Positions 1 to 7,950 of a stretch of DNA of 14,227 nt are shown here, piece after piece. This DNA is from Chitinophagales bacterium (GTDB lineage: Bacteria > Bacteroidota > Bacteroidia > Chitinophagales > UBA2359). The stretch's first letter is position 1. Each line of letters opens with the position of its first letter. The DNA lies in contig JAHDDA010000004.1 in the NCBI GenBank assembly GCA_020629595.1, forward strand, positions 1-14,227. The letters are read 5' to 3'. The notes below the pieces were generated by a model. The model had not been told where the DNA came from and made no database searches. It saw only the letters and a list, made by a program, of their open reading frames with translations. The translations under genes were made by a program, and so were the position numbers.

Positions 1-513
1 GGTTCTTATAATATTGCAATCTTCAAAAATTTGTTGAAATTTTTTATAATTGTGTTTGGTATATAAACCTTGGCAATAAAAACCTCCATCTACCAATTTA
101 TCATACGCATTTTGAATAATTTGTAAACCCTCTTCTTTAGAGAAAAATGAAAATGGAATTGTACCAACTACATAGTTTAAATCTTCTTTAACGTGTTTTT
201 TTAGTGATTGAGCTCCATCGTTTATAATTACAAGCCTTTCATCATCAATGGTTTTTGACACGTGTTCACAAAATTCTTCATTAATTTCAAAGGCATAAAG
301 TTTAGAGTTTTTTGTCATTCGTGAAAGTAATTCTTTGGTAATATTCCCATGCCCCATTCCAAATTCAACAGCTACAATTGTTTTATTGGTTGGTATGTGC
401 TCACATACAGCTATCTCCGTTTCTCTACAAGTTTCTGCAATAGCACCTGTTGTTAGTAAATTTTTTGCGAAAGCAATCGAGGTTTTAAGTTTTCCTTTCA
501 TAGGTAATGACAT
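1..513 (-). CDS. PmtA-like SAM-dependent methyltransferase, 3' end beyond window
   Basis: Read on the minus strand, this frame is open from an ATG at 513 to the window edge (171 codons, no stop), so the C-terminus is missing. It looks like a class I SAM methyltransferase: motif I is VAVEFGMGHGN at about residues 47-57, an acidic residue in AFEINEEF (E76) fits the ribose-binding position, and VVGTIPFSFF at about 115-124 sits where the motif IV loop is expected. The pattern, with the opening FAKNLLTTGAIAET, resembles PmtA-type phosphatidylethanolamine N-methyltransferases and, more distantly, KsgA-type rRNA dimethylases. The substrate is therefore inferred, not shown. A second in-frame ATG at 501 is an equally possible start. 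The gene begins 25 bp after the lpxD stop, so it is probably cotranscribed with it; that would suit a membrane-lipid role. Confidence 0.72.
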   Translation of the reverse strand, partial: MSLPMKGKLKTSIAFAKNLLTTGAIAETCRETEIAVCEHIPTNKTIVAVEFGMGHGNITKELLSRMTKNSKLYAFEINEEFCEHVSKTIDDERLVIINDGAQSLKKHVKEDLNYVVGTIPFSFFSKEEGLQIIQNAYDKLVDGGFYCQGLYTKHNYKKFQQIFEDCNIIRT

Positions 514-538
514 TCATTGGTTAAACATAAAGTTAATG

Positions 539-1573
539 CTATTCTTTTTGATTATTCTCTAATTTTTTAATTCTGTTTATCAAACTTGGAATTTTTCCTA
601 ACATTGCCAAGGCTTTATAGTGTTGTCTAAATTCTCGTGCTGGTGTACCACTCCAAGATTTATTAGGTTCTTTTATGCTTTTAGAAACGCCACTTTGAGC
701 ATTGATTTTTGAACCATCGGCTATGGAAATGTGTCCTGCAAAACCCACCTGACCTCCAATCATACAGTTTTTACCAATTTTAACACTTCCTGAAATGCCT
801 GTTTGTGCAGCAATAACGGTATTTTCTCCTATTTCAACATTGTGTGCTACTTGAATAAGGTTGTCTAATTTTACACCACTTTTTATAAGCGTACTCCCCA
901 TTGTGGCTCTATCAATGGTACAATTTGAGCCAATTTCTACATTGTCTTCAATTACTACATTGCCTATTTGTGGAATTTTATCGAAAGTTCCATCACTTTT
1001 TGGAGCAAAGCCAAAACCATCGCTTCCAATAATAGTTCCTGCGTGAATTTTACAATTTTTGCCAATTTTTGAGTTATGATAAACTTTAACACCTGTATTA
1101 AGTTCTGTTCCTTTGCCTATTTTGCAGTTTTCGGCTATAAAACTATGCGCTTTAATTATGCAATTGTCACCTATTTCAACACCAGCTTCGATTACAGCAT
1201 AAGCTCCAATGAATACATTTTTACCAATTTTAGTTTTTTCGTTTATTATAGCCGTTTTGTGAATACCTACTGAGTTCTTTTGGCTTGCTTGCTCGTAAAA
1301 TTGTAACAATTTAGCTAATGCTTGGTATGGATCTTCTACATAGATTAAAACAGGTTTTATCTTTTTTTGGGGTTTAAATTCTTTGTTTACTAAAACTGCT
1401 GTTGCTTCGCTTGCATACAAAAAATGTTCGTATTTAGCGTTTGCTAAAAAGCACAAACTATCTTTTTTCCCTTCTTCAATCTTTGAAAATTTATCTAAAG
1501 TTTCCTCACCTTTTTCAGGTAAATTTATTGTACCATTTACCAACTGAGCAACTTGATTTATTGTTAATTTCAT
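539..1573 (-). CDS. lpxD: UDP-3-O-acylglucosamine N-acyltransferase LpxD
   Basis: LpxD transfers a 3-hydroxyacyl chain from acyl-ACP to the 2-amino group of UDP-3-O-acylglucosamine, the third step of lipid A synthesis, in the cytoplasm. The 344-residue length is normal for the family. Residues 1-95 form the N-terminal uridine-binding domain. From about residue 100 to 300 there is a left-handed beta-helix of hexapeptide repeats (IGKNVF, IGDNCI, IGKNCK, IEDNVE, IGENTV). The catalytic histidine is H244 in QVAHNVEIG. A C-terminal helix (about 315-344) follows, as in known LpxD trimers. The ATG at 1573 shares its A with the TAA stop of the upstream HD gene, which supports translational coupling. 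The usual downstream partners lpxC/fabZ and lpxA are not next to it here; a methyltransferase follows instead. Confidence 0.96.
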   Translation of the reverse strand: MKLTINQVAQLVNGTINLPEKGEETLDKFSKIEEGKKDSLCFLANAKYEHFLYASEATAVLVNKEFKPQKKIKPVLIYVEDPYQALAKLLQFYEQASQKNSVGIHKTAIINEKTKIGKNVFIGAYAVIEAGVEIGDNCIIKAHSFIAENCKIGKGTELNTGVKVYHNSKIGKNCKIHAGTIIGSDGFGFAPKSDGTFDKIPQIGNVVIEDNVEIGSNCTIDRATMGSTLIKSGVKLDNLIQVAHNVEIGENTVIAAQTGISGSVKIGKNCMIGGQVGFAGHISIADGSKINAQSGVSKSIKEPNKSWSGTPAREFRQHYKALAMLGKIPSLINRIKKLENNQKE

Positions 1574-2796
1574 TACCTTAACTCTTTAGGATAACAAAGA
1601 TAATATTTTACAACAGGTGTGCTTAACTGCTGTATATTCAAATGATCAGATGCTTGTGTAACATCTAATAAATCTCCATTTTTAAATAAAATTTTGATAT
1701 TTTCAGCATCAGGCGTATAGGCTCTATTGCTTGTTGAACCAGAAAATACTAGATAGTTGGCTTCTTGGGTTGAAATACTAAATTTTTGCTTAACTTTTTC
1801 TGTCAACCTTTCTATTTTATTTTCTTCAATAGACTCTTTTTCTAAAACTACATTTGGTAATTGACGATTTACCACCATTTTACACAAATAAGAAAGCACA
1901 AAATCATCGCAATTTTGCCATACTTTAAATGCTGAAAATAAATCGTGGTCATCTAAGGCAGTATAAGTATTTAAAACTTCTTCTTGCTTGAAATCTTCTA
2001 AAGTGAATTTATTTTTTAAGAAAAAAGCCAATGCTGGTGTAGCAAATAATTCTTTTCCAGCCAAAGCTAACTCTTTTGCACGTTCTAAAATTTGAACCAA
2101 TAGCATTTCTGCTCCTAAAACAGCTTTATGCAAATAAACCTGCCAATACATAAGCCTTCTTGAAATCAAAAACTTTTCGATAGAATAAACGCCCTTTTCT
2201 TCAACAACCAATTCGTCTTCAAATACATTTAGCATTTTTATAATTCTATCGTAGCCAATTACACCTTCATGTACACCTGTAAAAAAACTATCTCGGCTCA
2301 AATAATCCAATCTATCCATATCTAATTGGCTAGAAACTAACTGATGTAGGTATTTTTTGTGGTAAGTGCCTTTAAAAATATCAATTGCCATTGATAATTG
2401 CCCATCAAATTGTTGATTTAGCTTTTCCATAATTAATAATGAAATAGCTTCGTGATCTACGTTTTTAACCAAAGTATGTTCTAAGGCGTGAGAAAATGGT
2501 CCATGACCAACATCATGTAGTAAAATTGCCATTGTTACGGCACGTTCTTCTTCTTCAAAAACTAACACGCCTTTACTGTTTAAAGTGCCTAATGCTCTTC
2601 GCATAAGGTGCATAGCCCCAAGTGCGTGATGAAAACGAGAATGAACAGCACCGGGGTAAACATACGAACTTAAACCCAGTTGCGAAATATGGCGTAATCT
2701 TTGGAAATAAGGATGTTCCATTAAATCAAAAATAAGATTGAATGGAATATTGATAAATCCATGAACTGGATCGTTTATGATTTTCTTTTTGTTCAC
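1573..2796 (-). CDS. HD-domain phosphohydrolase (dNTPase/SAMHD1-like, COG1078 type)
   Basis: This is a cytoplasmic HD-superfamily metal-dependent phosphohydrolase related to dGTPases and SAMHD1. Numbering from the longest reading (start 2838), the metal ligands are H71 in RFHHALG, H108-D109 in LLHDVGHGPFSH and D175 in LDMDRLDYLSRD; all are intact. Proteins of this type are known next to lpxD in Bacteroidota, but their substrate there is not established. The start is uncertain. No ATG lies between an upstream in-frame TAG and residue 40. The candidates are TTG at 2838, TTG at 2820 and GTG at 2796. I prefer the GTG because it gives MNKKKIINDPVHGF, close to where relatives usually begin; the longer form would have 421 residues. 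It is first in the cluster with lpxD and overlaps lpxD by one base. Confidence 0.85.
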   Translation of the reverse strand: MNKKKIINDPVHGFINIPFNLIFDLMEHPYFQRLRHISQLGLSSYVYPGAVHSRFHHALGAMHLMRRALGTLNSKGVLVFEEEERAVTMAILLHDVGHGPFSHALEHTLVKNVDHEAISLLIMEKLNQQFDGQLSMAIDIFKGTYHKKYLHQLVSSQLDMDRLDYLSRDSFFTGVHEGVIGYDRIIKMLNVFEDELVVEEKGVYSIEKFLISRRLMYWQVYLHKAVLGAEMLLVQILERAKELALAGKELFATPALAFFLKNKFTLEDFKQEEVLNTYTALDDHDLFSAFKVWQNCDDFVLSYLCKMVVNRQLPNVVLEKESIEENKIERLTEKVKQKFSISTQEANYLVFSGSTSNRAYTPDAENIKILFKNGDLLDVTQASDHLNIQQLSTPVVKYYLCYPKELR

Positions 2797-2915
2797 TTGT
2801 AAACGAATTTGAGATTTCAAGATTTTAAGATGCTTCAAATTGAACTAAACATCAATAATTTGATAATTTCTAAGATTAACAAAGTTTATTAGATAAAAAA
2901 TCTTAATTATGCAAT

Positions 2916-2933
2916 ATTAAACGAATTATAAAT
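2916..2933 (+). repeat. 18-bp repeat, copy upstream of porX
   Basis: The 18-mer ATTAAACGAATTATAAAT lies in the 194-bp divergent region between the HD gene and porX. An identical copy occurs at 4598-4615 just after porX, where it forms the left arm of a terminator-like hairpin. This upstream copy has no inverted partner nearby, so it does not make the same hairpin. Its function is unknown. Confidence 0.6.
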
Positions 2934-2990
2934 GTTAAATTCTGTGTTTATGCAAATGCTTATAATTAATTAACAATCAAAAATAAATTA

Positions 2991-4544
2991 ATGAGTAATA
3001 AAGTAAGAATTCTTTGGGCAGATGATGAAATTGACCACCTAAAGCCACAAATTATGTTTTTGGAACGCAAAGATTATGAAGTGGTTGGTGTTACCAACGG
3101 ACACGATGCTATTGATTTGTACCAAGAAGAAAAATTTGATATTGTTCTTTTAGATGAAAGTATGCCAGGCTTAACGGGCTTAGAAACTTTACGTGAGTTG
3201 AAAAATATAAATCAACTTACGCCCATAGTAATGATTACTAAAAATGAGGAAGAAGATTTAATGGAAGATGCAATTGGTTCGCAAATTGCCGATTATTTAA
3301 TTAAGCCAGTAAAGCCTCAACAAATTTTGCTTACGCTTAAAAAGTTATTAGACAATAAACGTTTGGTTTCTGAAAAAACAAATTCGGCTTATCAGCAAGA
3401 GTTTAACCGTTTGTTTTCTAAAATTTCAATGGGCTTAGATTATAACGAGTGGATGGAAGTTTACAAACAACTGACTTTCTGGGAACTTGAGTTAGAAAAA
3501 ACTGAAGGTAATGAAATGCAAGAGGTTTTTAATATGCAAAAAAACGAGGCGAATAATGAATTTGTTCGTTATCTAATGCGTAATTACACAGATTGGATTC
3601 AAGAGAAAAAAGACGGACCAACATTTGCTCACACCTTGTTCGATGACAAAGTTTTTCCTGCATTAAGTAAAGAAAAAACAAATGTACTAGTAGTAGTTGA
3701 CAACTTGCGTTACGACCAATGGAAAATCATTGAACCCATAATTGCGGAGTATTTTGAGCCAGAAGAAGAAAGTATGTTTTACAGTATTCTTCCTACGGCA
3801 ACGCAATACGCAAGAAACGCCATTTTTGCTGGCTTAACACCTGCTGAAATAGCTAAAAGAATGCCTAAGTATTGGAAAAATGACCACGATGAAGGAGGTA
3901 AAAATATGTACGAAGAAGAATTGTTGATGGATCAACTTTCGAGGAAATCTAAAAATATTCGTGCAAGTTATACAAAGGTGGTAAACCATAATGCAGGCAG
4001 AAATTTAGTAGAGAATGTAACCAATATGCACGATTACGATTTGAATGTAATAGTTTACAACTTTGTTGATATGCTTTCGCACGCCAGAACAGAAATGGAG
4101 GTTTTAAAAGAATTGGCTAGTGATGAAAATGCCTACCGTTCTATTACTCGTTCTTGGTTTGAACATTCGCCTTTATTTGAAGCCTTGAAAAAATTAGCAG
4201 AAAAGCCTGTAAATTTAATGATTACTACCGATCATGGAACTATGAGGGTACAGTATCCAATAAAAGTAGTTGGAGATAGAAATACAACTACAAATTTGCG
4301 TTATAAACATGGTAAAAATCTAAATTATAATTCAAAAGAGGTGTATGAAATTCGCAAACCAGCCGAGGCAGGCTTGCCTGCACCACATGTAAGTTCATCT
4401 TATATTTTTTCTAAAAATACCGACTTTTTTGTTTATCCCAACAATTATAACCATTACGTAAAGTATTATAAAGATACCTTTCAGCATGGAGGTATTTCAT
4501 TAGAAGAGGTTATTATTCCGTTTGTAAAACTTAGGAGTAAGTAA
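2991..4544 (+). CDS. porX: PorX, response regulator of the type IX secretion system
   Basis: PorX controls T9SS gene expression and secretion in Bacteroidota; in Porphyromonas gingivalis it acts with the kinase PorY and the sigma factor SigP. The 517-residue length fits the family. Residues 1-120 are a CheY-like receiver: acidic pair D11-D12, phospho-acceptor D55 in IVLLDESMPG, T83 and K105. After a helical linker, residues about 205-517 are a PglZ/alkaline-phosphatase-superfamily domain. Its probable metal and catalytic residues are D237 (VVVDNLRYD), T271 (PTATQYARN), D360 and H364 (VDMLSHAR), D414-H415 (TTDHGT) and H499 (FQHGG). All key residues are present, so both phosphorylation and zinc-dependent phosphodiesterase activity on oligonucleotides, as reported for PorX, look possible. 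A sensor kinase follows after a terminator. The T9SS cargo at 12027 shows that the system is used in this organism. Confidence 0.95.
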   Translation: MSNKVRILWADDEIDHLKPQIMFLERKDYEVVGVTNGHDAIDLYQEEKFDIVLLDESMPGLTGLETLRELKNINQLTPIVMITKNEEEDLMEDAIGSQIADYLIKPVKPQQILLTLKKLLDNKRLVSEKTNSAYQQEFNRLFSKISMGLDYNEWMEVYKQLTFWELELEKTEGNEMQEVFNMQKNEANNEFVRYLMRNYTDWIQEKKDGPTFAHTLFDDKVFPALSKEKTNVLVVVDNLRYDQWKIIEPIIAEYFEPEEESMFYSILPTATQYARNAIFAGLTPAEIAKRMPKYWKNDHDEGGKNMYEEELLMDQLSRKSKNIRASYTKVVNHNAGRNLVENVTNMHDYDLNVIVYNFVDMLSHARTEMEVLKELASDENAYRSITRSWFEHSPLFEALKKLAEKPVNLMITTDHGTMRVQYPIKVVGDRNTTTNLRYKHGKNLNYNSKEVYEIRKPAEAGLPAPHVSSSYIFSKNTDFFVYPNNYNHYVKYYKDTFQHGGISLEEVIIPFVKLRSK

Positions 4545-4597
4545 TTTTTTAAAAAAGTACCAATTTTATCACAGCTTGAGTTTGAATTAGATTTTAA

Positions 4598-4615
4598 ATT
4601 AAACGAATTATAAAT
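4598..4615 (+). repeat. 18-bp repeat, copy downstream of porX
   Basis: This copy is identical to 2916-2933. Here it overlaps the left arm of the hairpin at 4601-4638, and the right arm of that hairpin contains an inverted 14-bp part of the same sequence. Confidence 0.6.
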
Positions 4616-4644
4616 ATTTATTTTTTTATAATTCGTTTTTTTTT
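4601..4644 (+). terminator. AT-rich hairpin with T-tail after porX
   Basis: A perfect 14-bp stem (4601-4614 AAACGAATTATAAA, 4625-4638 TTTATAATTCGTTT) encloses a 10-nt loop and runs into a T-rich tail to 4644. It starts 57 bp after the porX stop and fits an intrinsic terminator, although the stem has only two G:C pairs and would be weak. It separates porX from the following kinase gene, so the two are probably not one simple transcript. Confidence 0.6.
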
Positions 4645-4711
4645 AAATTTATATTTCGTTAAAAACATTATAAACTTTGTTTACGTACAATAAATTACTC
4701 AAACCAGCTAA

Positions 4712-6739
4712 ATGAATTTAACTTATTTCTCAATTTTATTAACTATATTTTCTTTTTTTTACTTGGATAGTAAAGCTCAAGAATGTAGGCTAGTATGTGA
4801 AGATTTTAAAAGCATAGAAAAAGAAATTCCATTAGATAAATTAGTTGTAGAACTTGAAAGATTAGAGAAAATTTTAGCGTTAAGCAACAAGCAAAATTGT
4901 TGGTGCAAAGCAAAAGTTAAAAACTTAGTTGGCTTTCTATACTATAATCAATCTGAATATACTAAAGCAAAAACTATTTTGCTCGAAGCTGAAAATGTTT
5001 TAAAAGTAGAAAATAGATACGATGAAGATTTTATTAGAAATCAAAATTATCTAGGGTTAATTGAAATAATTGAAAAAAACTTTGATGGTGCAATTTTTCA
5101 TTTTAATAGAATGAACGAAATGGCAAAAAAGAAAAATAATTTAGAATTACAAACCGAAGCTGCTCTTCAATTGGGATTAAGTTATTTAGAAAAAAATGAA
5201 TTAGATACTGCAAAGTTTTACTATCAAAATTGCTTAAATTTAAATAAGCAAGTAAAAAGTGATTATTTTGAGGGATATGCTTTTCAAAATTTAGCGAGGG
5301 TTTTTTATAGAAAAAAAGATTATGAAAAAGCACTAGATTATGCTGAAAGAGCAAACTTAAACTGGGAAAAGTTAAAATCGAGAAAAGGTATATATCTCTT
5401 GAACATTATAATATCTGATATTTATGCAGCTAAAGGAGATACAAGCCAAGTTTTGAATTACTTAGAAAGGAGTTTAGCTATTTATAAAAAGACTGGAGTT
5501 AGTTTAAATTTAGATTTAATTTACAAAAGACTAGGAGATGTTTATTTCAATAAAAATAAGCTAGAAAATGCAGAAAAAAACTACATATTAGCCCTTAAAA
5601 ATGGGGATAATTTAACACTTGTTGAACAGAAAAATATATTATATAATTTATCAGATATTCAGTTCAAAAATAATGACGAGGATGGATTAAAAAACTCTAT
5701 TAATCTAGTTTTAAATTTAGTTGAGAAGTCTAAAAGTAAAAATAAGTTTCAAGAGAATAGAATTATAAAAAGTGAACTAAATTTTGACAATAAAAATAGG
5801 GAGAACTTAGCTTTGAAGGAAGACTTTTATTCTAAAGAAATTAAATTCAAGAGATTAACTTTACTACTTTATTCTTTACTAGGAGTTTTAGGTTTTATTT
5901 CCTATTTAATGTACTCAAAATGGCAAGAAAGTAATAAAAGAAAGTTGTTGTTAGAACAAATTGAAGACCAAAAGAATGAACTATCAAAAGTAAATGAAGA
6001 GCTTAAACAATCAACAACAATAATAACACAGCAAAATGTAAGGTTAGAAAAAATCAATGAAGATTTACAAAATTTCACTTATGCAACTTCTCATGATTTA
6101 AAATCACCTCTTAGATCAATAGTTGGTTTTGCCACTATTTTACGTAGAAAATTGGAAAAAGAAGGAAACCTTAAACACATTGATTTACTTCAGAATATTG
6201 AAACGAGTGGAAAGGGAATGGGAGAAATAATTGAAAATCTATTAACCTATGCTAAGGCTGGTACACATAAACTTTCGATAGAAAAGGCAAGTCCAGAATT
6301 AATATTTAACCAAGTTAAATTAGCTTTAGATAAACTAATAAAGGAAAATAAAGCAAAGGTTAATTTATCAACTCAATTAAATGAGATAGAATTAGATTTA
6401 CTAAGCATAAAACAACTGTTGCAAAACTTTATAAGTAATTCTATTAAATATGCAAAAAAAGATGTTACGCCAATTATAAATCTATCTATCAATGAAAATA
6501 AGAATATGTATATTTTCAAAATAGAAGATAATGGCATAGGAATTCCCAAAGAATACCATTCAAAAATATTTAATATGTTTGAACGTGTTCCTAATCAACT
6601 AACTGCCGAAGGAAGTGGTATTGGGTTAGCTACGTGCAAAAAACTTATTGAGCTTTACAAAGGAAATATTGAGATAGAATCTAAAGAAGGGGTAGGGACT
6701 ACTTTTATATTTAACCTACCCAAACAAATTACAGCTTAA
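4712..6739 (+). CDS. Membrane sensor histidine kinase with periplasmic TPR repeats
   Basis: The protein has 675 residues. A signal peptide (1-22, ending SKA) precedes about seven tetratricopeptide repeats between residues 72 and 340, predicted to be periplasmic. One membrane segment follows (about 381-402), then a coiled coil (405-455). The kinase core begins with the HisKA motif TYATSHDLKSPLRS, phospho-acceptor H461. The HATPase domain has the N-box (N572, N576), G1 box DNGIGIP (606-612) and G2 box GSGIGLA (634-640). It should autophosphorylate and pass phosphate to a response regulator. It has no receiver or DNA-binding domain, so it is not a hybrid. Four cysteines near the N-terminus (C25, C29, C63, C65) could form disulfides. 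The neighbour porX encodes a receiver protein, making PorX a plausible partner, though this is inference. Known PorY is smaller and not of this TPR design. The stop overlaps that of the convergent UDP-glucuronate decarboxylase gene. Confidence 0.92.
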   Translation: MNLTYFSILLTIFSFFYLDSKAQECRLVCEDFKSIEKEIPLDKLVVELERLEKILALSNKQNCWCKAKVKNLVGFLYYNQSEYTKAKTILLEAENVLKVENRYDEDFIRNQNYLGLIEIIEKNFDGAIFHFNRMNEMAKKKNNLELQTEAALQLGLSYLEKNELDTAKFYYQNCLNLNKQVKSDYFEGYAFQNLARVFYRKKDYEKALDYAERANLNWEKLKSRKGIYLLNIIISDIYAAKGDTSQVLNYLERSLAIYKKTGVSLNLDLIYKRLGDVYFNKNKLENAEKNYILALKNGDNLTLVEQKNILYNLSDIQFKNNDEDGLKNSINLVLNLVEKSKSKNKFQENRIIKSELNFDNKNRENLALKEDFYSKEIKFKRLTLLLYSLLGVLGFISYLMYSKWQESNKRKLLLEQIEDQKNELSKVNEELKQSTTIITQQNVRLEKINEDLQNFTYATSHDLKSPLRSIVGFATILRRKLEKEGNLKHIDLLQNIETSGKGMGEIIENLLTYAKAGTHKLSIEKASPELIFNQVKLALDKLIKENKAKVNLSTQLNEIELDLLSIKQLLQNFISNSIKYAKKDVTPIINLSINENKNMYIFKIEDNGIGIPKEYHSKIFNMFERVPNQLTAEGSGIGLATCKKLIELYKGNIEIESKEGVGTTFIFNLPKQITA

Positions 6740-7686
6740 CCTTTTTTTGCATCAATTACCTTTTTAAAATGCTCAAAGGTAATTTTCAAGCCTTCTTTTC
6801 TTGAAACTTTAGGAGACCAACCCAATATTTCTTTCGCCTTTGTAATGTCTGGTTGTCTTACCATTGGATCATCTTTTGGTAATGGTTTTAAAACAATTTT
6901 TTGGTCTGTTCCAGTAAGCTCAATAATTTCTTTAGCAAAATCTAAAATTGAAATTTCATCTGGATTTCCAATGTTTACAGGTAAATGATAATCGCTTAGT
7001 AATAAGCGGTAAATACCTTCAACCAAATCATCTACATAACAAAAAGAACGAGTTTGCGACCCATCGCCAAAAACAGTAATATCTTCTCCTTCAATAGCTT
7101 GGCGTAAAAATGTTGGTAATGCACGTCCATCATCTAGTCTCATACGAGGACCATAAGTATTAAAAATACGAATTATTCTTGTTTCTAAGCCATGAAATGT
7201 ATGATATGCCATTGTCATAGCTTCTTGAAAACGCTTTGCTTCATCATATACACCTCGTGGGCCAATTGGGTTTACATTGCCCCAATAATCTTCTTTTTGT
7301 GGGTGAACTTTTGGATCGCCGTAAACCTCTGAAGTAGAAGCAACTAAAATTCTTGCATTTTTTGCTCTTGCTAAACCTAGTAAGTTGTGTGTTCCTAAAG
7401 AGCCAACTTTCATTGTTTGAATGGGCATTTTTAGGTAATCTATTGGGCTGGCTGGTGAGGCAAAATGCAAAATATAATCTAAATTACCAGGAACGTGTAC
7501 AAATTTTGTAACATCGTGGTTGTAATAGGTAAAATCTTTGTGAGGAAATAAGTGTTCAATGTTTGCTATATTTCCTGTCAGCAAATTATCCATTCCTATT
7601 ACTTCAAAGCCTTCTGCAATAAATCTATCGGAAAGGTGCGAACCTAAAAAACCTGCTGCTCCAGTAATTAATATTCTTTTCTTCAT
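6736..7686 (-). CDS. UDP-glucuronate decarboxylase (UDP-xylose synthase)
   Basis: This 316-residue enzyme is a short-chain dehydrogenase/reductase of the extended type that converts UDP-glucuronate to UDP-xylose using bound NAD+. The Rossmann motif GAAGFLG lies at residues 9-15. The active site shows T118-S119-E120, then Y147 and K151 in GVYDEAKRFQE. R277 in MVRQPDI matches the arginine that binds the substrate carboxylate in UXS enzymes. E120 and R277 together favour UXS over dTDP-glucose 4,6-dehydratase, which has a TDE motif. It is cytoplasmic and supplies a sugar for surface polysaccharide or as a precursor, yet no glycosyltransferase or polysaccharide genes lie nearby in the window. ATG start at 7686. 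The gene stands alone, with 264 bp upstream and a convergent kinase gene downstream. Confidence 0.92.
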   Translation of the reverse strand: MKKRILITGAAGFLGSHLSDRFIAEGFEVIGMDNLLTGNIANIEHLFPHKDFTYYNHDVTKFVHVPGNLDYILHFASPASPIDYLKMPIQTMKVGSLGTHNLLGLARAKNARILVASTSEVYGDPKVHPQKEDYWGNVNPIGPRGVYDEAKRFQEAMTMAYHTFHGLETRIIRIFNTYGPRMRLDDGRALPTFLRQAIEGEDITVFGDGSQTRSFCYVDDLVEGIYRLLLSDYHLPVNIGNPDEISILDFAKEIIELTGTDQKIVLKPLPKDDPMVRQPDITKAKEILGWSPKVSRKEGLKITFEHFKKVIDAKKG

Positions 7687-7950
7687 TTATTTCTACTATG
7701 GTATAAACTTTATTGTATAAGACTATTTCCCTTCCAAATTTTATAAGAAATTTTAATTTTTTTCTTATTTGGAATGACCTATTGTGAAAGGTTAATAAGG
7801 TAGTTTTCTATTTACAATAACATTGTTTCATTATTAAGTAACAAAAATAAGGCTTAAAGTCACTAATATGGTTACTAAATTTGCTTGGTTTACCAAAGTT
7901 TGTGTTTTTATAATTTTTTAATGCCATTTGTTTTATTCAAAATATCAAAC
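7687..7950. other. Intergenic region between rel and the UXS gene
   Basis: This is 264 bp of very AT-rich DNA. It must hold the end of the rel transcript and probably the promoter for the UXS gene. I see no convincing terminator hairpin, no RNA gene and no open frame worth calling. A TAnnTTTG-like minus-strand sequence overlaps the rel stop (7947-7954) but lies too far from the UXS start to be assigned with confidence. Confidence 0.4.

Noticed and set aside
861..1273. Plus-strand open frames opposite lpxD (and similar ones opposite rel and the metallo-hydrolase)
   Set aside because: They lie antisense within strongly conserved genes, have low-complexity or unnatural composition and no promoter or homology signal.
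2871..2905. TAAGATT / AATCTTA inverted repeat in the divergent HD-porX region
   Set aside because: A 7-bp AT-rich stem with a 21-nt loop is likely chance.
4668..4684. ATAAACTTTG before the histidine kinase as a -7 box (a similar TAAACTTTG lies on the minus strand near 2880)
   Set aside because: The spacing inside the box is one base too long for TAnnTTTG and no -33 TTG is properly placed, so I did not call promoters.
7734..7772. Imperfect inverted repeat CCAAAT...AAGAAA / TTTCTT ATTTGG upstream of the UXS gene
   Set aside because: It needs a 5-nt bulge and is nearly all A:T, so it is weak and easily expected in such AT-rich DNA.
7884..7898. CTTGGTTTACCAAAG as a possible terminator hairpin after rel
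   Set aside because: Only a 4-5 bp stem with a tiny loop and no T-run directly after it in the rel direction.
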